DNA from: Corynebacterium sp.
GTDB lineage: Bacteria > Actinomycetota > Actinomycetes > Mycobacteriales > Mycobacteriaceae
NCBI RefSeq assembly: GCF_022712275.1
Contig: NZ_JALAGU010000038.1
Span: 1 to 49,609 of the forward strand
Direction: 5' to 3'
DNA length: 49,609 bases
Shown here: positions 35,478-43,637 of the stretch, in pieces
How the letters are laid out: every line of letters begins with the position of its first letter
Numbering within the stretch: the stretch's first letter is position 1
Made by a program: the position numbers and the translations under genes
Notes under the pieces: generated by a model
What the model was told of the DNA's origin: nothing
The model's input: only the letters and a program-made list of their open reading frames with translations
Database searches by the model: none

Positions 35478-35491
35478 GTTTCACGTGAAAC
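35478..35491. other. parS site 2 (ParB binding site)
   Basis: GTTTCACGTGAAAC, the exact parS core, with C on both sides. It lies in the 63-bp gap between the converging AlkZ-like and sulfatase genes. Confidence 0.8.
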
Positions 35492-35531
35492 CGTGACAGT
35501 CAGGAGCGCAGCGCCTCCCCACCCGGGTTGC

Positions 35532-37856
35532 TCAGTCGAAGACCTCCGCGGCGTCCCGTGCGATCTCGGCGAGCACCTCGGGACTGTAGGGTGCCCGCTC
35601 CCCCGGCTCGTAGCGTACCGAATGCAGCGTGCCGGAGTACCGCCATGAGCCGTGGGCGACGTAGTTGTCCCAGTGCACCGGACCACCTCGGTTCACACCG
35701 ACGTCGATACCGCTGAACGGTGCCATACCGAGCAGGGCCCACACATCCGGGATCTCCGCCGACGATTCCCCGACCGTCAGGGTCCAGGTCGTCCGGAAGT
35801 CCGCGAGCGCCGCCGAATGCAGCCGTACGGTGTGCCACCCCGATGACACCGGCGGCACCGGCACAGATGTCTCATGCAGGTCGCCGTACTCGTTGACCGC
35901 GAGCCACACCCGACCGGCGTCGACCCACACCACGTAGCCGCCGCCCTGGTCGCCGTGCGAGACCAGCACACCGGAATTCCCCTCCGCGACGGTCAGATCG
36001 ATGACCACGTCGAAGCTCCGCAGCTGTGTCAGTCGCGACGACCGCCACCGTTCCAGCTTCGGAGTTCCGGGAAGCAGCGTCAGCGCCTCCCCGTAGATGT
36101 CGTCGGCGGGGCGCCGTAGTTCCGCCCGCGGATCCGAGTGGTCGTTCAACGGGAAGACGGTGTTCTCCCAGGCCAGTCGTTCCCAGCGCGCCGCGAGATC
36201 CCGCACCAGCTCAGGGAACTGCCCGGCGAGGTCGTGGATCTCGTTGGGGTCCTCGTCGACGTGGTAGAGCTCCCACTCGGCGTCCTCGAAGGGCGTGCCG
36301 GGACGATGGTTCGTGAGGATCTTCCATCCGTCCCGGTACAGCCCACGGTTGCCTCCGAACTCGGCGTACTGCTCCGGCCTGGTGGAGGGGTGGGACGCAT
36401 CGCGGAGCACCGGGGCGAAACTCACCCCGTCGATGTCCTTCACCGGAACACCGTGCCGGGTTCCGTCGACCGTCGACGGGTGGGGGACGCCCACCAGGTC
36501 GAGAATCGTCGGGGTGAGGTCCGTGGCGTACTGGTACTGGTCGCGGAGTCCACCCGGTGCCAGTCCTGCGGGCCAGCTCAGCAGCAGCGGTACGCGGACG
36601 CCCCCGGCGAACGTCTGTCCCTTGTAGAAGCGGAACGGGGTGTTGGACGCCATGCCCCAACCCTCCGGATAGTGCGCCATCGACCGGGGACCACCGATGA
36701 ACGCGGGGTCCCGGTCGACGTCCGCGGCCCAGTCATCAGGCAGTCCCGGCACATGGGCGAAGCGGCTGAAATAGGAACGGGTGCCCTCCGGTCCGCCCTC
36801 GGCGGTGCCGCCGTTGTCGGAGGTGAAGACGATGAGGGTGTTGTCCTTCTCCCCCAATTCATCGAGAAGATCGATGATTCGTGCGAGTGACTGGTCAACG
36901 GAATCGACCATTGCAGCATACACCTCCTGGTACCGCGCGTAGAGGTCCTTCGTCTGCCCGTCCAGCGAGTCCCAGTCGATGACCTCCTTCCCCAACCGTC
37001 CGACGGCCTCGGGCAACGGCGTCTCCGGCGGGATGATGCCCAGTTCGATCTGCCGGGCGTGACGTTCACGCCGCAGAACGTCCCACCCCTCCGAGTACCG
37101 GCCCCGGTGCTTCGCCAGATCGGTGTCCTTCGCGCCCAACGGTCCGTGCATGGCGGTGTGCGCGAAGTAGAGGAAGAACGGTCGGTCACTGCCGGCCCGC
37201 GTCGCCTGGATGAAGCGAAGTGCCTCGTCGGTGTAGTCGTCGGTGAGGTAGTAGTCCTCCGGTGTCTCCTCGAACTGCACCACCGTGTTGTCCCGGACGA
37301 TCTGGTTCGGGTGGAAGAAGGAGTTCAGCCCCTCCAGTGACCCGTAGTAGTGGTCGAAGCCCCGTTGTACCGGCCAGGAGGATTTGTCCGCCCCCTCGTG
37401 GATCAGGGAGTCCCTGGTCAGATGCCACTTTCCCACTGCCGCGGTCGCGTAGCCCGCACCTTGGAGCACCTCGGCGAGGGTGGCTACGTCCTCACCGAGT
37501 TCCAGCCGGACACCGGGGAACCCGGGATCGGAGTTCGCGACGGTGGCGAACCCGGCGCGGTGCGGGTTGAGGCCGGTGAGGACCGCGGCCCGCGCCGGCG
37601 AACACACCGGGGTGGTGTGGTAGTTCGTGAAGGCGAACCCTTCGTCGGCGAGCCGTTGCAACGCCGGGGTGGGGATCTCGGAACCGAACGGGCCGATGTC
37701 CGCGTAGCCCATGTCATCGAGGAGCACGACGATGACGTTCGGGGCTCCTTCCGGCGGACGCACCGGGTCCGGCCAGGACGGGGTGGATTCCCGTACGGTA
37801 CGGCCCACCTGGCCGGGGAAGTTCTCATAGCCACGGGCGAATTCGGGGACGGTCAC
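35532..37856 (-). CDS. Cytoplasmic type I sulfatase (arylsulfatase family)
   Basis: A 774-residue formylglycine-dependent sulfatase. VIVVLLDDMGYADIG holds the metal-binding Asp pair (D47, D48), and CSPARAAVLTG is the signature with C85 to become formylglycine and R89. GKWHL and SDNGG complete the active site. A C-terminal beta-rich part (about 560-774) follows. There is no signal peptide, so it should act on imported sulfate esters. The start overlaps the ATPase stop by 4 bp, and it is the last gene of a five-gene operon. A formylglycine-generating enzyme must be elsewhere. Confidence 0.93.
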   Translation of the reverse strand: MTVPEFARGYENFPGQVGRTVRESTPSWPDPVRPPEGAPNVIVVLLDDMGYADIGPFGSEIPTPALQRLADEGFAFTNYHTTPVCSPARAAVLTGLNPHRAGFATVANSDPGFPGVRLELGEDVATLAEVLQGAGYATAAVGKWHLTRDSLIHEGADKSSWPVQRGFDHYYGSLEGLNSFFHPNQIVRDNTVVQFEETPEDYYLTDDYTDEALRFIQATRAGSDRPFFLYFAHTAMHGPLGAKDTDLAKHRGRYSEGWDVLRRERHARQIELGIIPPETPLPEAVGRLGKEVIDWDSLDGQTKDLYARYQEVYAAMVDSVDQSLARIIDLLDELGEKDNTLIVFTSDNGGTAEGGPEGTRSYFSRFAHVPGLPDDWAADVDRDPAFIGGPRSMAHYPEGWGMASNTPFRFYKGQTFAGGVRVPLLLSWPAGLAPGGLRDQYQYATDLTPTILDLVGVPHPSTVDGTRHGVPVKDIDGVSFAPVLRDASHPSTRPEQYAEFGGNRGLYRDGWKILTNHRPGTPFEDAEWELYHVDEDPNEIHDLAGQFPELVRDLAARWERLAWENTVFPLNDHSDPRAELRRPADDIYGEALTLLPGTPKLERWRSSRLTQLRSFDVVIDLTVAEGNSGVLVSHGDQGGGYVVWVDAGRVWLAVNEYGDLHETSVPVPPVSSGWHTVRLHSAALADFRTTWTLTVGESSAEIPDVWALLGMAPFSGIDVGVNRGGPVHWDNYVAHGSWRYSGTLHSVRYEPGERAPYSPEVLAEIARDAAEVFD

Positions 37857-39466
37857 TGGACGACTCCTTCGGTATCGGGGGTACGGGTGGGTGAACCTTG
37901 GGCGGTCACCCGTGGGACCGCGGTCAGGAGATCCCGCGTGTACTGTGTCGCGGGGTCGGCGAAGACGGATGCGGTCGGCCCGTACTCCACCAGGGCTCCA
38001 CGCCGCAGCACGGCGACGCGGTCGGTGATCTCGGAGACCACCGCCAGGTCATGACTGATGAACACCAGCGCGAAACCCGACTCCCGCTGGATCCGGGCGA
38101 GCAGGTCGATGACCTCGGCCTGGACCCGCACGTCGAGGGCACTGGTCGGTTCGTCGGCAATGACCAGTTCCGGTTCCAGGGCCAGCGCCCGGGCGACAGC
38201 GATACGTTGCCGCTGCCCACCGGACAGTTCATGCGGGTACCGGTCGGCGACCTCCGGCGGCAACTGCACCGCGGCGAGCAGCTCAGTCACCCGGGCCCGG
38301 CGTGTGGCCCGGGTCCCGACACGGTGCACCGCCAGCGGTTCGGCAACCGACCAGCCGACAGTCTTGCGCGGGTCGAGCGCGGAGACCGGATCCTGCTGTA
38401 TCACCGCGGTCTGCCGCGGTGGCCGGGTGACCACGTCCCCGCGGTCGGCGTGCTGGATGCCGGCGAGGACGCGACCGAGGGTGGATTTCCCGGACCCGGA
38501 CTCCCCGACCAGTCCGAGAGTCTCCCCGGCATCGACAGAGACGGACACCTCCGACACGGCGTCCACCGTCGACCCCGGATACCGCACGGTCACGCCGCGT
38601 GCCGCGGCCACGGGCGCGGGCGCGGCGTCCTCCGGCTCGTCGACCGTACAACCGGTGACCTGCAGGGTCGGCACCGCTGCGATGAGTTCACGGGTGTACG
38701 GCTGTTCAGGCGCGGTCAGGATCTGCCCGACCGGCCCCTCCTCCACCACGACACCGAGTCGCAGTACCACGACACGGTCCGCATGCTCGGCGACGATACC
38801 CATGTCATGGGTGATGAGGATGACCGAGAGACCGCGGGTCTCCCGCAGCCGGTCAAGCAGGGTGAGGATCCCGGCCTGCACCGTCACGTCGAGTGCGGTG
38901 GTCGGTTCATCGGCCAGCAGGATCTCCGGGTCGCCGGCCAGTGCCAGGGCGATGGCGACGCGCTGACGTTGCCCGCCCGAGAGCTGGTGGGGGTAGGACG
39001 CCAGGCGGGCGGACGCCTCGGGGATCTCCACCGTCTCCAGCAACTCCAGCGCCTTCGCACGGGCCGCCGGCCGGGCCAGGGACCGGTCGTGGGCACGGAT
39101 CGCGGCGACGAGCTGGGCGCCGATGGTCCGCACCGGATTGAGTGCAGTCTGCGGCTCCTGGAAGATCAGGCCGATCCTGGCGCCACGGACGCGCTCGAGC
39201 ACAGCGTCCTCCGCACCGAGCAGTTCCTCCTCCCCCAGGCACACCGAACCGGTGGCATCCGCCCCCGGCGGCAGCAGACCGAGCACCGCGCGGGCGGTCA
39301 TGGACTTGCCGGAACCGGACTCACCGACCAGTGCCAGGAGCTCTCCACGGTGGAGGTCGAGGCTGATGTCGACGACAGCGGGGCGCGGATGGGCGAAGCT
39401 GATGGACAGTTCACGGACGGACAGGACGGTGTCGATGGTGTCGACGGTGTCGACGGTGGCAGTCAT
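37853..39466 (-). CDS. Double ABC ATPase (DppD-DppF fusion) of the sulfatase operon
   Basis: A 537-residue fusion of two ABC domains of the peptide/nickel importer class. The first has Walker A GESGSGKSMT (48-57) and LSGGQRQRVAIALALAGDPEILLADEPTTALD; the second has GESGSGKSTLGR and LSGGQRQRIAVARALALEPELVIADEPTSALD. Both sites look complete. A short TVDTVDTIDT repeat opens the protein. It overlaps both neighbours by 4 bp and powers the permeases encoded just upstream. Confidence 0.95.
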   Translation of the reverse strand: MTATVDTVDTIDTVLSVRELSISFAHPRPAVVDISLDLHRGELLALVGESGSGKSMTARAVLGLLPPGADATGSVCLGEEELLGAEDAVLERVRGARIGLIFQEPQTALNPVRTIGAQLVAAIRAHDRSLARPAARAKALELLETVEIPEASARLASYPHQLSGGQRQRVAIALALAGDPEILLADEPTTALDVTVQAGILTLLDRLRETRGLSVILITHDMGIVAEHADRVVVLRLGVVVEEGPVGQILTAPEQPYTRELIAAVPTLQVTGCTVDEPEDAAPAPVAAARGVTVRYPGSTVDAVSEVSVSVDAGETLGLVGESGSGKSTLGRVLAGIQHADRGDVVTRPPRQTAVIQQDPVSALDPRKTVGWSVAEPLAVHRVGTRATRRARVTELLAAVQLPPEVADRYPHELSGGQRQRIAVARALALEPELVIADEPTSALDVRVQAEVIDLLARIQRESGFALVFISHDLAVVSEITDRVAVLRRGALVEYGPTASVFADPATQYTRDLLTAVPRVTAQGSPTRTPDTEGVVQ

Positions 39467-40287
39467 GCGGGTACCTCTTTCCGGGTGGAGCGGGACAGCG
39501 CCTGCGAGATGAGCAGCAGGCCGACGGTGAGGACGACGACCACGGACAGAGGGCCGACGGCGTAGAAGGGTGCGTGCCAGGCGTAGGCGGCACCTTCGTT
39601 GATCAGGGATCCGAGCGACGCGGTCGGCGGGACGACGCCGAGTCCGAGGAAACTCATCGCCCCCTCGACGAACACAGCCGTGGACATGCCCACAGCGAGT
39701 TGCACGATGAGGGGGTCGACCGAGTTCGGGAGGATGTGGTGGCGCAGGATCCAGTTCTCGGACGCACCGACCGTACGGGCCGCCTCCACGTACGGGCGTT
39801 CCCTGACCGACAGGGCGACGCCGCGGACGAGGCGTCCGAACAGCGGGATCTCGGCGAGGACGACAACGAGGAAGACGGTGCGGATGCCCGGCCCGAGGAT
39901 CATCGTCACCGCTATGGCGAGCAGGATCGCTGGAAAGGCGAGGACCAGGTCGAAGGTGCGTTGGATGAGGGTGTCGAGGCGTCGGAACCGGGCTGACACC
40001 AGGCCGAGCAGGCCGCCGATGACCGCACCGGCCGGGACCGCGAGGACCACGATGAACAGGTTGACCCGGATGCCGTAGAGGGTGCGGGAGAAGAGGTCCT
40101 GGTTGACAGCGTCGGTCCCGAACCAGTGCGCGGCCGACGGGCCCAGGAGATTCGCGCCCGGGATCTGCATGTCCGGGGCATAGGGGGCGAGCCAGGGAGC
40201 GGCCAGTCCGGCGAGAACGACGATGCCGACGGCGATCGTGCCGGCCAGGCCACGGCCGTGGGTGAGGGCGTGCAGGTGGGTGTTCAT
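39463..40287 (-). CDS. ABC permease, DppC type
   Basis: A 274-residue membrane permease with about six helices. LVRGVALSVRERPYVEAARTVGASENWILRHHILPNSVDPLIV is the EAA loop that contacts the ATPase. Short loops and the FGTDAVNQDLFSRTLYGIR segment are typical of the DppC side of dipeptide/nickel-class importers. It overlaps the neighbouring genes by 4 bp on each side. Confidence 0.93.
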   Translation of the reverse strand: MNTHLHALTHGRGLAGTIAVGIVVLAGLAAPWLAPYAPDMQIPGANLLGPSAAHWFGTDAVNQDLFSRTLYGIRVNLFIVVLAVPAGAVIGGLLGLVSARFRRLDTLIQRTFDLVLAFPAILLAIAVTMILGPGIRTVFLVVVLAEIPLFGRLVRGVALSVRERPYVEAARTVGASENWILRHHILPNSVDPLIVQLAVGMSTAVFVEGAMSFLGLGVVPPTASLGSLINEGAAYAWHAPFYAVGPLSVVVVLTVGLLLISQALSRSTRKEVPA

Positions 40288-41261
40288 GATGCAGCTCCTG
40301 CCGGGTTTCTGGACGGGGTCGGTGTCCGATGCAGTCGGATACGGGGGTCGAGGGCGGCGTGCGCCAGGTCGGTAAGGGTCTGCAGGACCACGAACACGAT
40401 CACCGAAAGCACGAGCAGGACCTGCACCACCGGGTAGTCACGCTGGGTGACAGCCTGTTGGGCCAGATAGCCCAGCCCGGGCCAGGCGAAGAGGAACTCG
40501 ATGATCACCGCTCCGCCGAGGAGCTGCCCGACCTGCAGTCCCAGCACGGTGAGGGTCGGGGGCAGGGCATTGGGCAGCACCTGGGTGAGGATCACGGACC
40601 GGCGCGACTGTCCGGTGGCCAACGCGGTCGTGACATAGGGCTGGCCCAGTTCGTGGGTGATCGCATCCGAGAGGTACCGGGTCAATGTCGCGGCGACCGG
40701 CAGAGCGAGGCACAGCGCAGGCAGCAACAGGTACTGGACCGTGATGCCGGGGTCGGCGAGCAGGCCATCTCGGGGCACCCCGCCGGCGGGCAGGACCGAC
40801 CAGACCACTCCGACGAGAACCAGGGCGACGGTACCGGTCACGAAGTTCGGGACGGCGACGGCCAGGGAGGCGAAGGTGGACCGCAGTGGTTCCGGCGCGG
40901 CGGTGGCTGCGGCGGCGGTCACCACGGCAAGGACCAGCGCCGCAACGGTCAGTGCGAGGGTGTTACCGACGGCCGCCCCGATAAGGGAGGCGACGGACCC
41001 GCCGAGCACCAGTGACTGTCCGAGGTCCCCGGTGAGCAGCCCACCGATCCAGTGGAGGTACTGGGTGACGACGGGCTGGTCGAGACCGAGCGTGGCGCGC
41101 AGAGCGTCCACCGCCTCAGGTGGGGCGTCCGGGCCGGCGAGTGAGGTGGCAGGGTCACCGGGGATGAGGCGGAGTAGGGCGAAGACGACGACCGATCCGG
41201 CGACGATGACGCCGAGGGCGGCCGGGAGACGGCGGAGGAGGAAGCTGGTCATGGTGGTCAC
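40284..41261 (-). CDS. ABC permease, DppB type
   Basis: A 325-residue permease with about six helices. It has the DppB-type N terminus (FLLRRLPAALGVIVAGSVVVFALLRLIPGDPA) and an EAA loop, LGQPYVTTALATGQSRRSVILTQVLPNALPPTLTVLG. GTG 41261 overlaps the upstream stop as GTGA, matching the 4-bp overlaps through the operon; ATG 41252 is the alternative. Confidence 0.93.
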   Translation of the reverse strand: MTTMTSFLLRRLPAALGVIVAGSVVVFALLRLIPGDPATSLAGPDAPPEAVDALRATLGLDQPVVTQYLHWIGGLLTGDLGQSLVLGGSVASLIGAAVGNTLALTVAALVLAVVTAAAATAAPEPLRSTFASLAVAVPNFVTGTVALVLVGVVWSVLPAGGVPRDGLLADPGITVQYLLLPALCLALPVAATLTRYLSDAITHELGQPYVTTALATGQSRRSVILTQVLPNALPPTLTVLGLQVGQLLGGAVIIEFLFAWPGLGYLAQQAVTQRDYPVVQVLLVLSVIVFVVLQTLTDLAHAALDPRIRLHRTPTPSRNPAGAAS

Positions 41262-42853
41262 TCCGTGAGGTAAGCGTGGGCGAGGTCGGGTTCGGAGCGC
41301 TTCGACCAGTTGACGCCGTGCAGGGCGGAGGTCGTCACCAGTGGGGAGTCCGGGGCGACCAGTTCAAGGACGAAAGCATCTTCGAGCAGGTCGTTGTTGA
41401 GTCGCCGGTAGATGCCCGACGCCTCGCGGCTGTCCGGGTCAGCGACGGTCCAGGCGTCGGTTGCGTCGGTGGCGTAGTCCTCGTCGAGGAAGTTGGAGGC
41501 GTTCTTCTCCGAGTTGAACGGGAAGGCACTGACCGGGAGGGTCGAGGGGGTGTACTGCGCGAAACTGTGGCCCAGCACCCAGATGCCATCGAAGTTACCG
41601 CCACGGAGCCGGTCGATCATCACGGCGTTCTCCTGCGGGTCAAGCCGGGTGCGCAGCCCGATCTCCTCGAGGTTCGCGGCGATGATCTGCGCGATGTTCT
41701 GTTCGCTGGCGCTGCCCGCCGTGTAGGAGACGGGAATCTCGGGGATACTCTCCGCTCCCCCGGCGTCGGTGAGGAGCTGCCTGGCCAGGCCAGGGTCACG
41801 GATGTAATGCTCGTTGGCCGCCTCGTCGTAGGCCGGTGAGTAGGTCGGCCAGGGCAGCGAGGTCGTGCGTCCGCGACCCCGGAAGACCTCCTCGAGGATG
41901 CGGTCCCTGTCGATGGCGCTGCCGATGGCCCGTCTCACCCTCACATCGGTCAGACCCGGGTGGAGCGTGTTCAGCCCGGCGTAGATGTTGCCGTCGACAC
42001 CGGTCCGGTCGAGGACGCGGAACAGGCCGTTGTTTTCAAGGGCCTCAGCGTCCCTGGCGCCGGCGTCGGAGACCACGTCGAGCTGGCCGGAGCGCAGCTG
42101 GGAGTAGAGGGTCCGTTCATCGGGGACGACGACGAGCTCTGCGGCGTCGAGGCGGGGAGCTCCTCCCCAGTAGGCGTCGTACGCGGGCAGTTCGAGTCCG
42201 GCACCGGGGTGGCGTGTGCCGAAGCGGAAGGCTCCGGTGCCGTTGAACCCGGTGCCGGCGTTGAAGGCGTCGACCTCCTTGTCGTCGATGACCGGGACGA
42301 TGTCGAAGAGGTCGAAGAGGTTGTTGACCCGCCGGGTCAGGTGAAGCACTGCCGTGGCGGGGTCGTCGGTGTCGACGTCCCCGACCAACGCAGCGGTACG
42401 GGCGAGCTGTCCGGAGTGCGTCGGGTCGGCGTAGTTCGCGAGGCTGGCGGCGACATCCGCGGAGGTGAACGGGGATCCGTCGTGGAACAGGACGCCGTTA
42501 CGCAGATGGAGGGTGACGGTGAGCCCGTCATCGCTGACCTCCCAGGACTCAGCGAGGGCCGGCTGCGGGGTGAGGCTGCCTGCACCGGACCCGTCATCGG
42601 TCGCGTAGCTGGTCAGGGTGTCGAAGACCAGCCCGGAGACGACCTGTTCGGCGGTTGTTGCCGCGGCGTAGAGGTTCTTCGGCCTCAGGTCGGTCAGGGC
42701 GCCGATGCGGACAGTCCCACCGTCCACCGGTGTGCCGTCGGCGGCATCGCGGCGTTCCCCCACCGCCGAAGTGCAGGACGCCAGCAGCACGGTGGCGAGG
42801 ACAGATGACAGGACGGCAGTCGCCCGGGCCGGTCGGCGGGATCTGTTCAGCAT
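41258..42853 (-). CDS. ABC binding lipoprotein, family 5, first gene of the sulfatase operon
   Basis: A 531-residue binding protein of the DppA/OppA class. The lipobox LASC gives lipidated Cys 27. The mature domain includes AESWEVSDDGLTVTLHLRNGVLFHDGSPF, the family signature. The class binds peptides, nickel and other solutes; its place before a cytoplasmic sulfatase and behind a McbR-like box suggests a sulfate ester ligand. It is the first gene of the five-gene unit. Confidence 0.92.
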   Translation of the reverse strand: MLNRSRRPARATAVLSSVLATVLLASCTSAVGERRDAADGTPVDGGTVRIGALTDLRPKNLYAAATTAEQVVSGLVFDTLTSYATDDGSGAGSLTPQPALAESWEVSDDGLTVTLHLRNGVLFHDGSPFTSADVAASLANYADPTHSGQLARTAALVGDVDTDDPATAVLHLTRRVNNLFDLFDIVPVIDDKEVDAFNAGTGFNGTGAFRFGTRHPGAGLELPAYDAYWGGAPRLDAAELVVVPDERTLYSQLRSGQLDVVSDAGARDAEALENNGLFRVLDRTGVDGNIYAGLNTLHPGLTDVRVRRAIGSAIDRDRILEEVFRGRGRTTSLPWPTYSPAYDEAANEHYIRDPGLARQLLTDAGGAESIPEIPVSYTAGSASEQNIAQIIAANLEEIGLRTRLDPQENAVMIDRLRGGNFDGIWVLGHSFAQYTPSTLPVSAFPFNSEKNASNFLDEDYATDATDAWTVADPDSREASGIYRRLNNDLLEDAFVLELVAPDSPLVTTSALHGVNWSKRSEPDLAHAYLTE

Positions 42854-42861
42854 TCACCGAG

Positions 42862-42877
42862 TAGACCATGCTGTCTG
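42862..42877. promoter_or_regulatory. McbR-like sulfur-control box before the ABC-sulfatase operon
   Basis: TAGACCATGCTGTCTG fits TAGAC-N6-GTCTG, one base from the McbR operator TAGAC-N6-GTCTA. It is only 9 bp upstream of the binding-protein start, so a bound repressor would block initiation. The surrounding 20 nt (42860-42879) match the dioxygenase box at 15 of 20 positions, the differences lying in the spacer. Confidence 0.72.
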
Positions 42878-42910
42878 TTTTCTGCGCCCCTCTTCGTTTC
42901 ATCATGAACG

Positions 42911-42924
42911 GTTTCACGTGAAAC
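42911..42924. other. parS site 3 (ParB binding site)
   Basis: GTTTCACGTGAAAC, the exact parS core, flanked by G and T, in the gap between the TetR gene end and the start of the ABC-sulfatase operon. Confidence 0.8.
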
Positions 42925-42948
42925 TTCTGCGGCAGCCCGCGGAGCAAC

Positions 42949-43515
42949 CTACGGCCGCAGTCCCCGGAGGAAGACGTCCACCATCCACCCCGCCTGATCC
43001 GGCGCGAACTCCTCCGCCCGTTCCGCCAACGGTCGGGACAGTGCAGCCAGCCCCAGATGGAAACGCCAGGCCGTGAGATCCTCGGACACCAGCCCGTAGG
43101 ACGCTGCAGTGTCCAGCAGCTGCCCATAGGCCACGGCGAAACGCGCGCGGTCATCCGAGGTCTCAGTCCACACCTTGCCACCCTCGGGCACCACGGCGAT
43201 GGTCCCCAGGGCCACCTCGCCGACCCTCAGGTCGGCGACCCCGTGCGCGATGGCGTGCCAGGTCTGCTCAGCGTCCTGCGCAGTCCCCCACCCGTCGGCA
43301 TGTTCGTCGAACACTGCGAGTATCCGGTCGACCATCTCCTTGACGACACCGGTGACCAGGTCCTCCCTGGTCGGGAAATGCCGGTACAGGGTGGCGATCC
43401 CCACCCCTGCCTCCGCTGCCACGGAACGTAACGAGACCTCCGGCCCTTTGTCCGCGATCATCCGCCACCCGGCATCCACCAGTGCCGCCCGATTCTGCCG
43501 CACATCCGCACGCAT
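42949..43515 (-). CDS. TetR-family regulator of the divergent membrane protein
   Basis: A 188-residue TetR repressor with helix-turn-helix at about 10-55 (VSLRSVAAEAGVGIATLYRHFPTREDLV). The C-terminal domain is of the common actinobacterial TetR_C type (AWRFHLGLAALSRPLAERAEEF). Two near-identical palindromes in the 122-bp divergent region are the likely operators, so it should repress itself and the membrane protein gene. Confidence 0.9.
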   Translation of the reverse strand: MRADVRQNRAALVDAGWRMIADKGPEVSLRSVAAEAGVGIATLYRHFPTREDLVTGVVKEMVDRILAVFDEHADGWGTAQDAEQTWHAIAHGVADLRVGEVALGTIAVVPEGGKVWTETSDDRARFAVAYGQLLDTAASYGLVSEDLTAWRFHLGLAALSRPLAERAEEFAPDQAGWMVDVFLRGLRP

Positions 43516-43567
43516 CTAGTGTCCTTTCTCCCGTATATCCACAGCGTAGTGCTTGCGTCACCACCAC

Positions 43568-43613
43568 CGGAACACTATGCTCCGTTTTCAAGCTACCGGA
43601 ACATACTGTTCCG
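43568..43613. promoter_or_regulatory. Two TetR operators in the divergent promoter
   Basis: CGGAACATACTGTTCCG (43597-43613) is a perfect 17-bp palindrome, and CGGAACACTATGCTCCG (43568-43584) is a second copy with one mismatched pair. Their centres are 29 bp apart, close to three helical turns, which would let two repressor dimers bind on one DNA face. Confidence 0.82.
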
Positions 43614-43637
43614 TTTCCAGTTCGACAGGAGCACCCC

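Noticed and set aside
36146..36400. Short frames inside the sulfatase gene on both strands
   Set aside because: They lack ribosome sites and sit entirely within a full-length sulfatase frame with intact active-site motifs.
37898..39565. 555-codon plus-strand frame opposite the double ABC ATPase
   Set aside because: The minus strand carries two complete sets of ABC motifs; the plus-strand frame has none.
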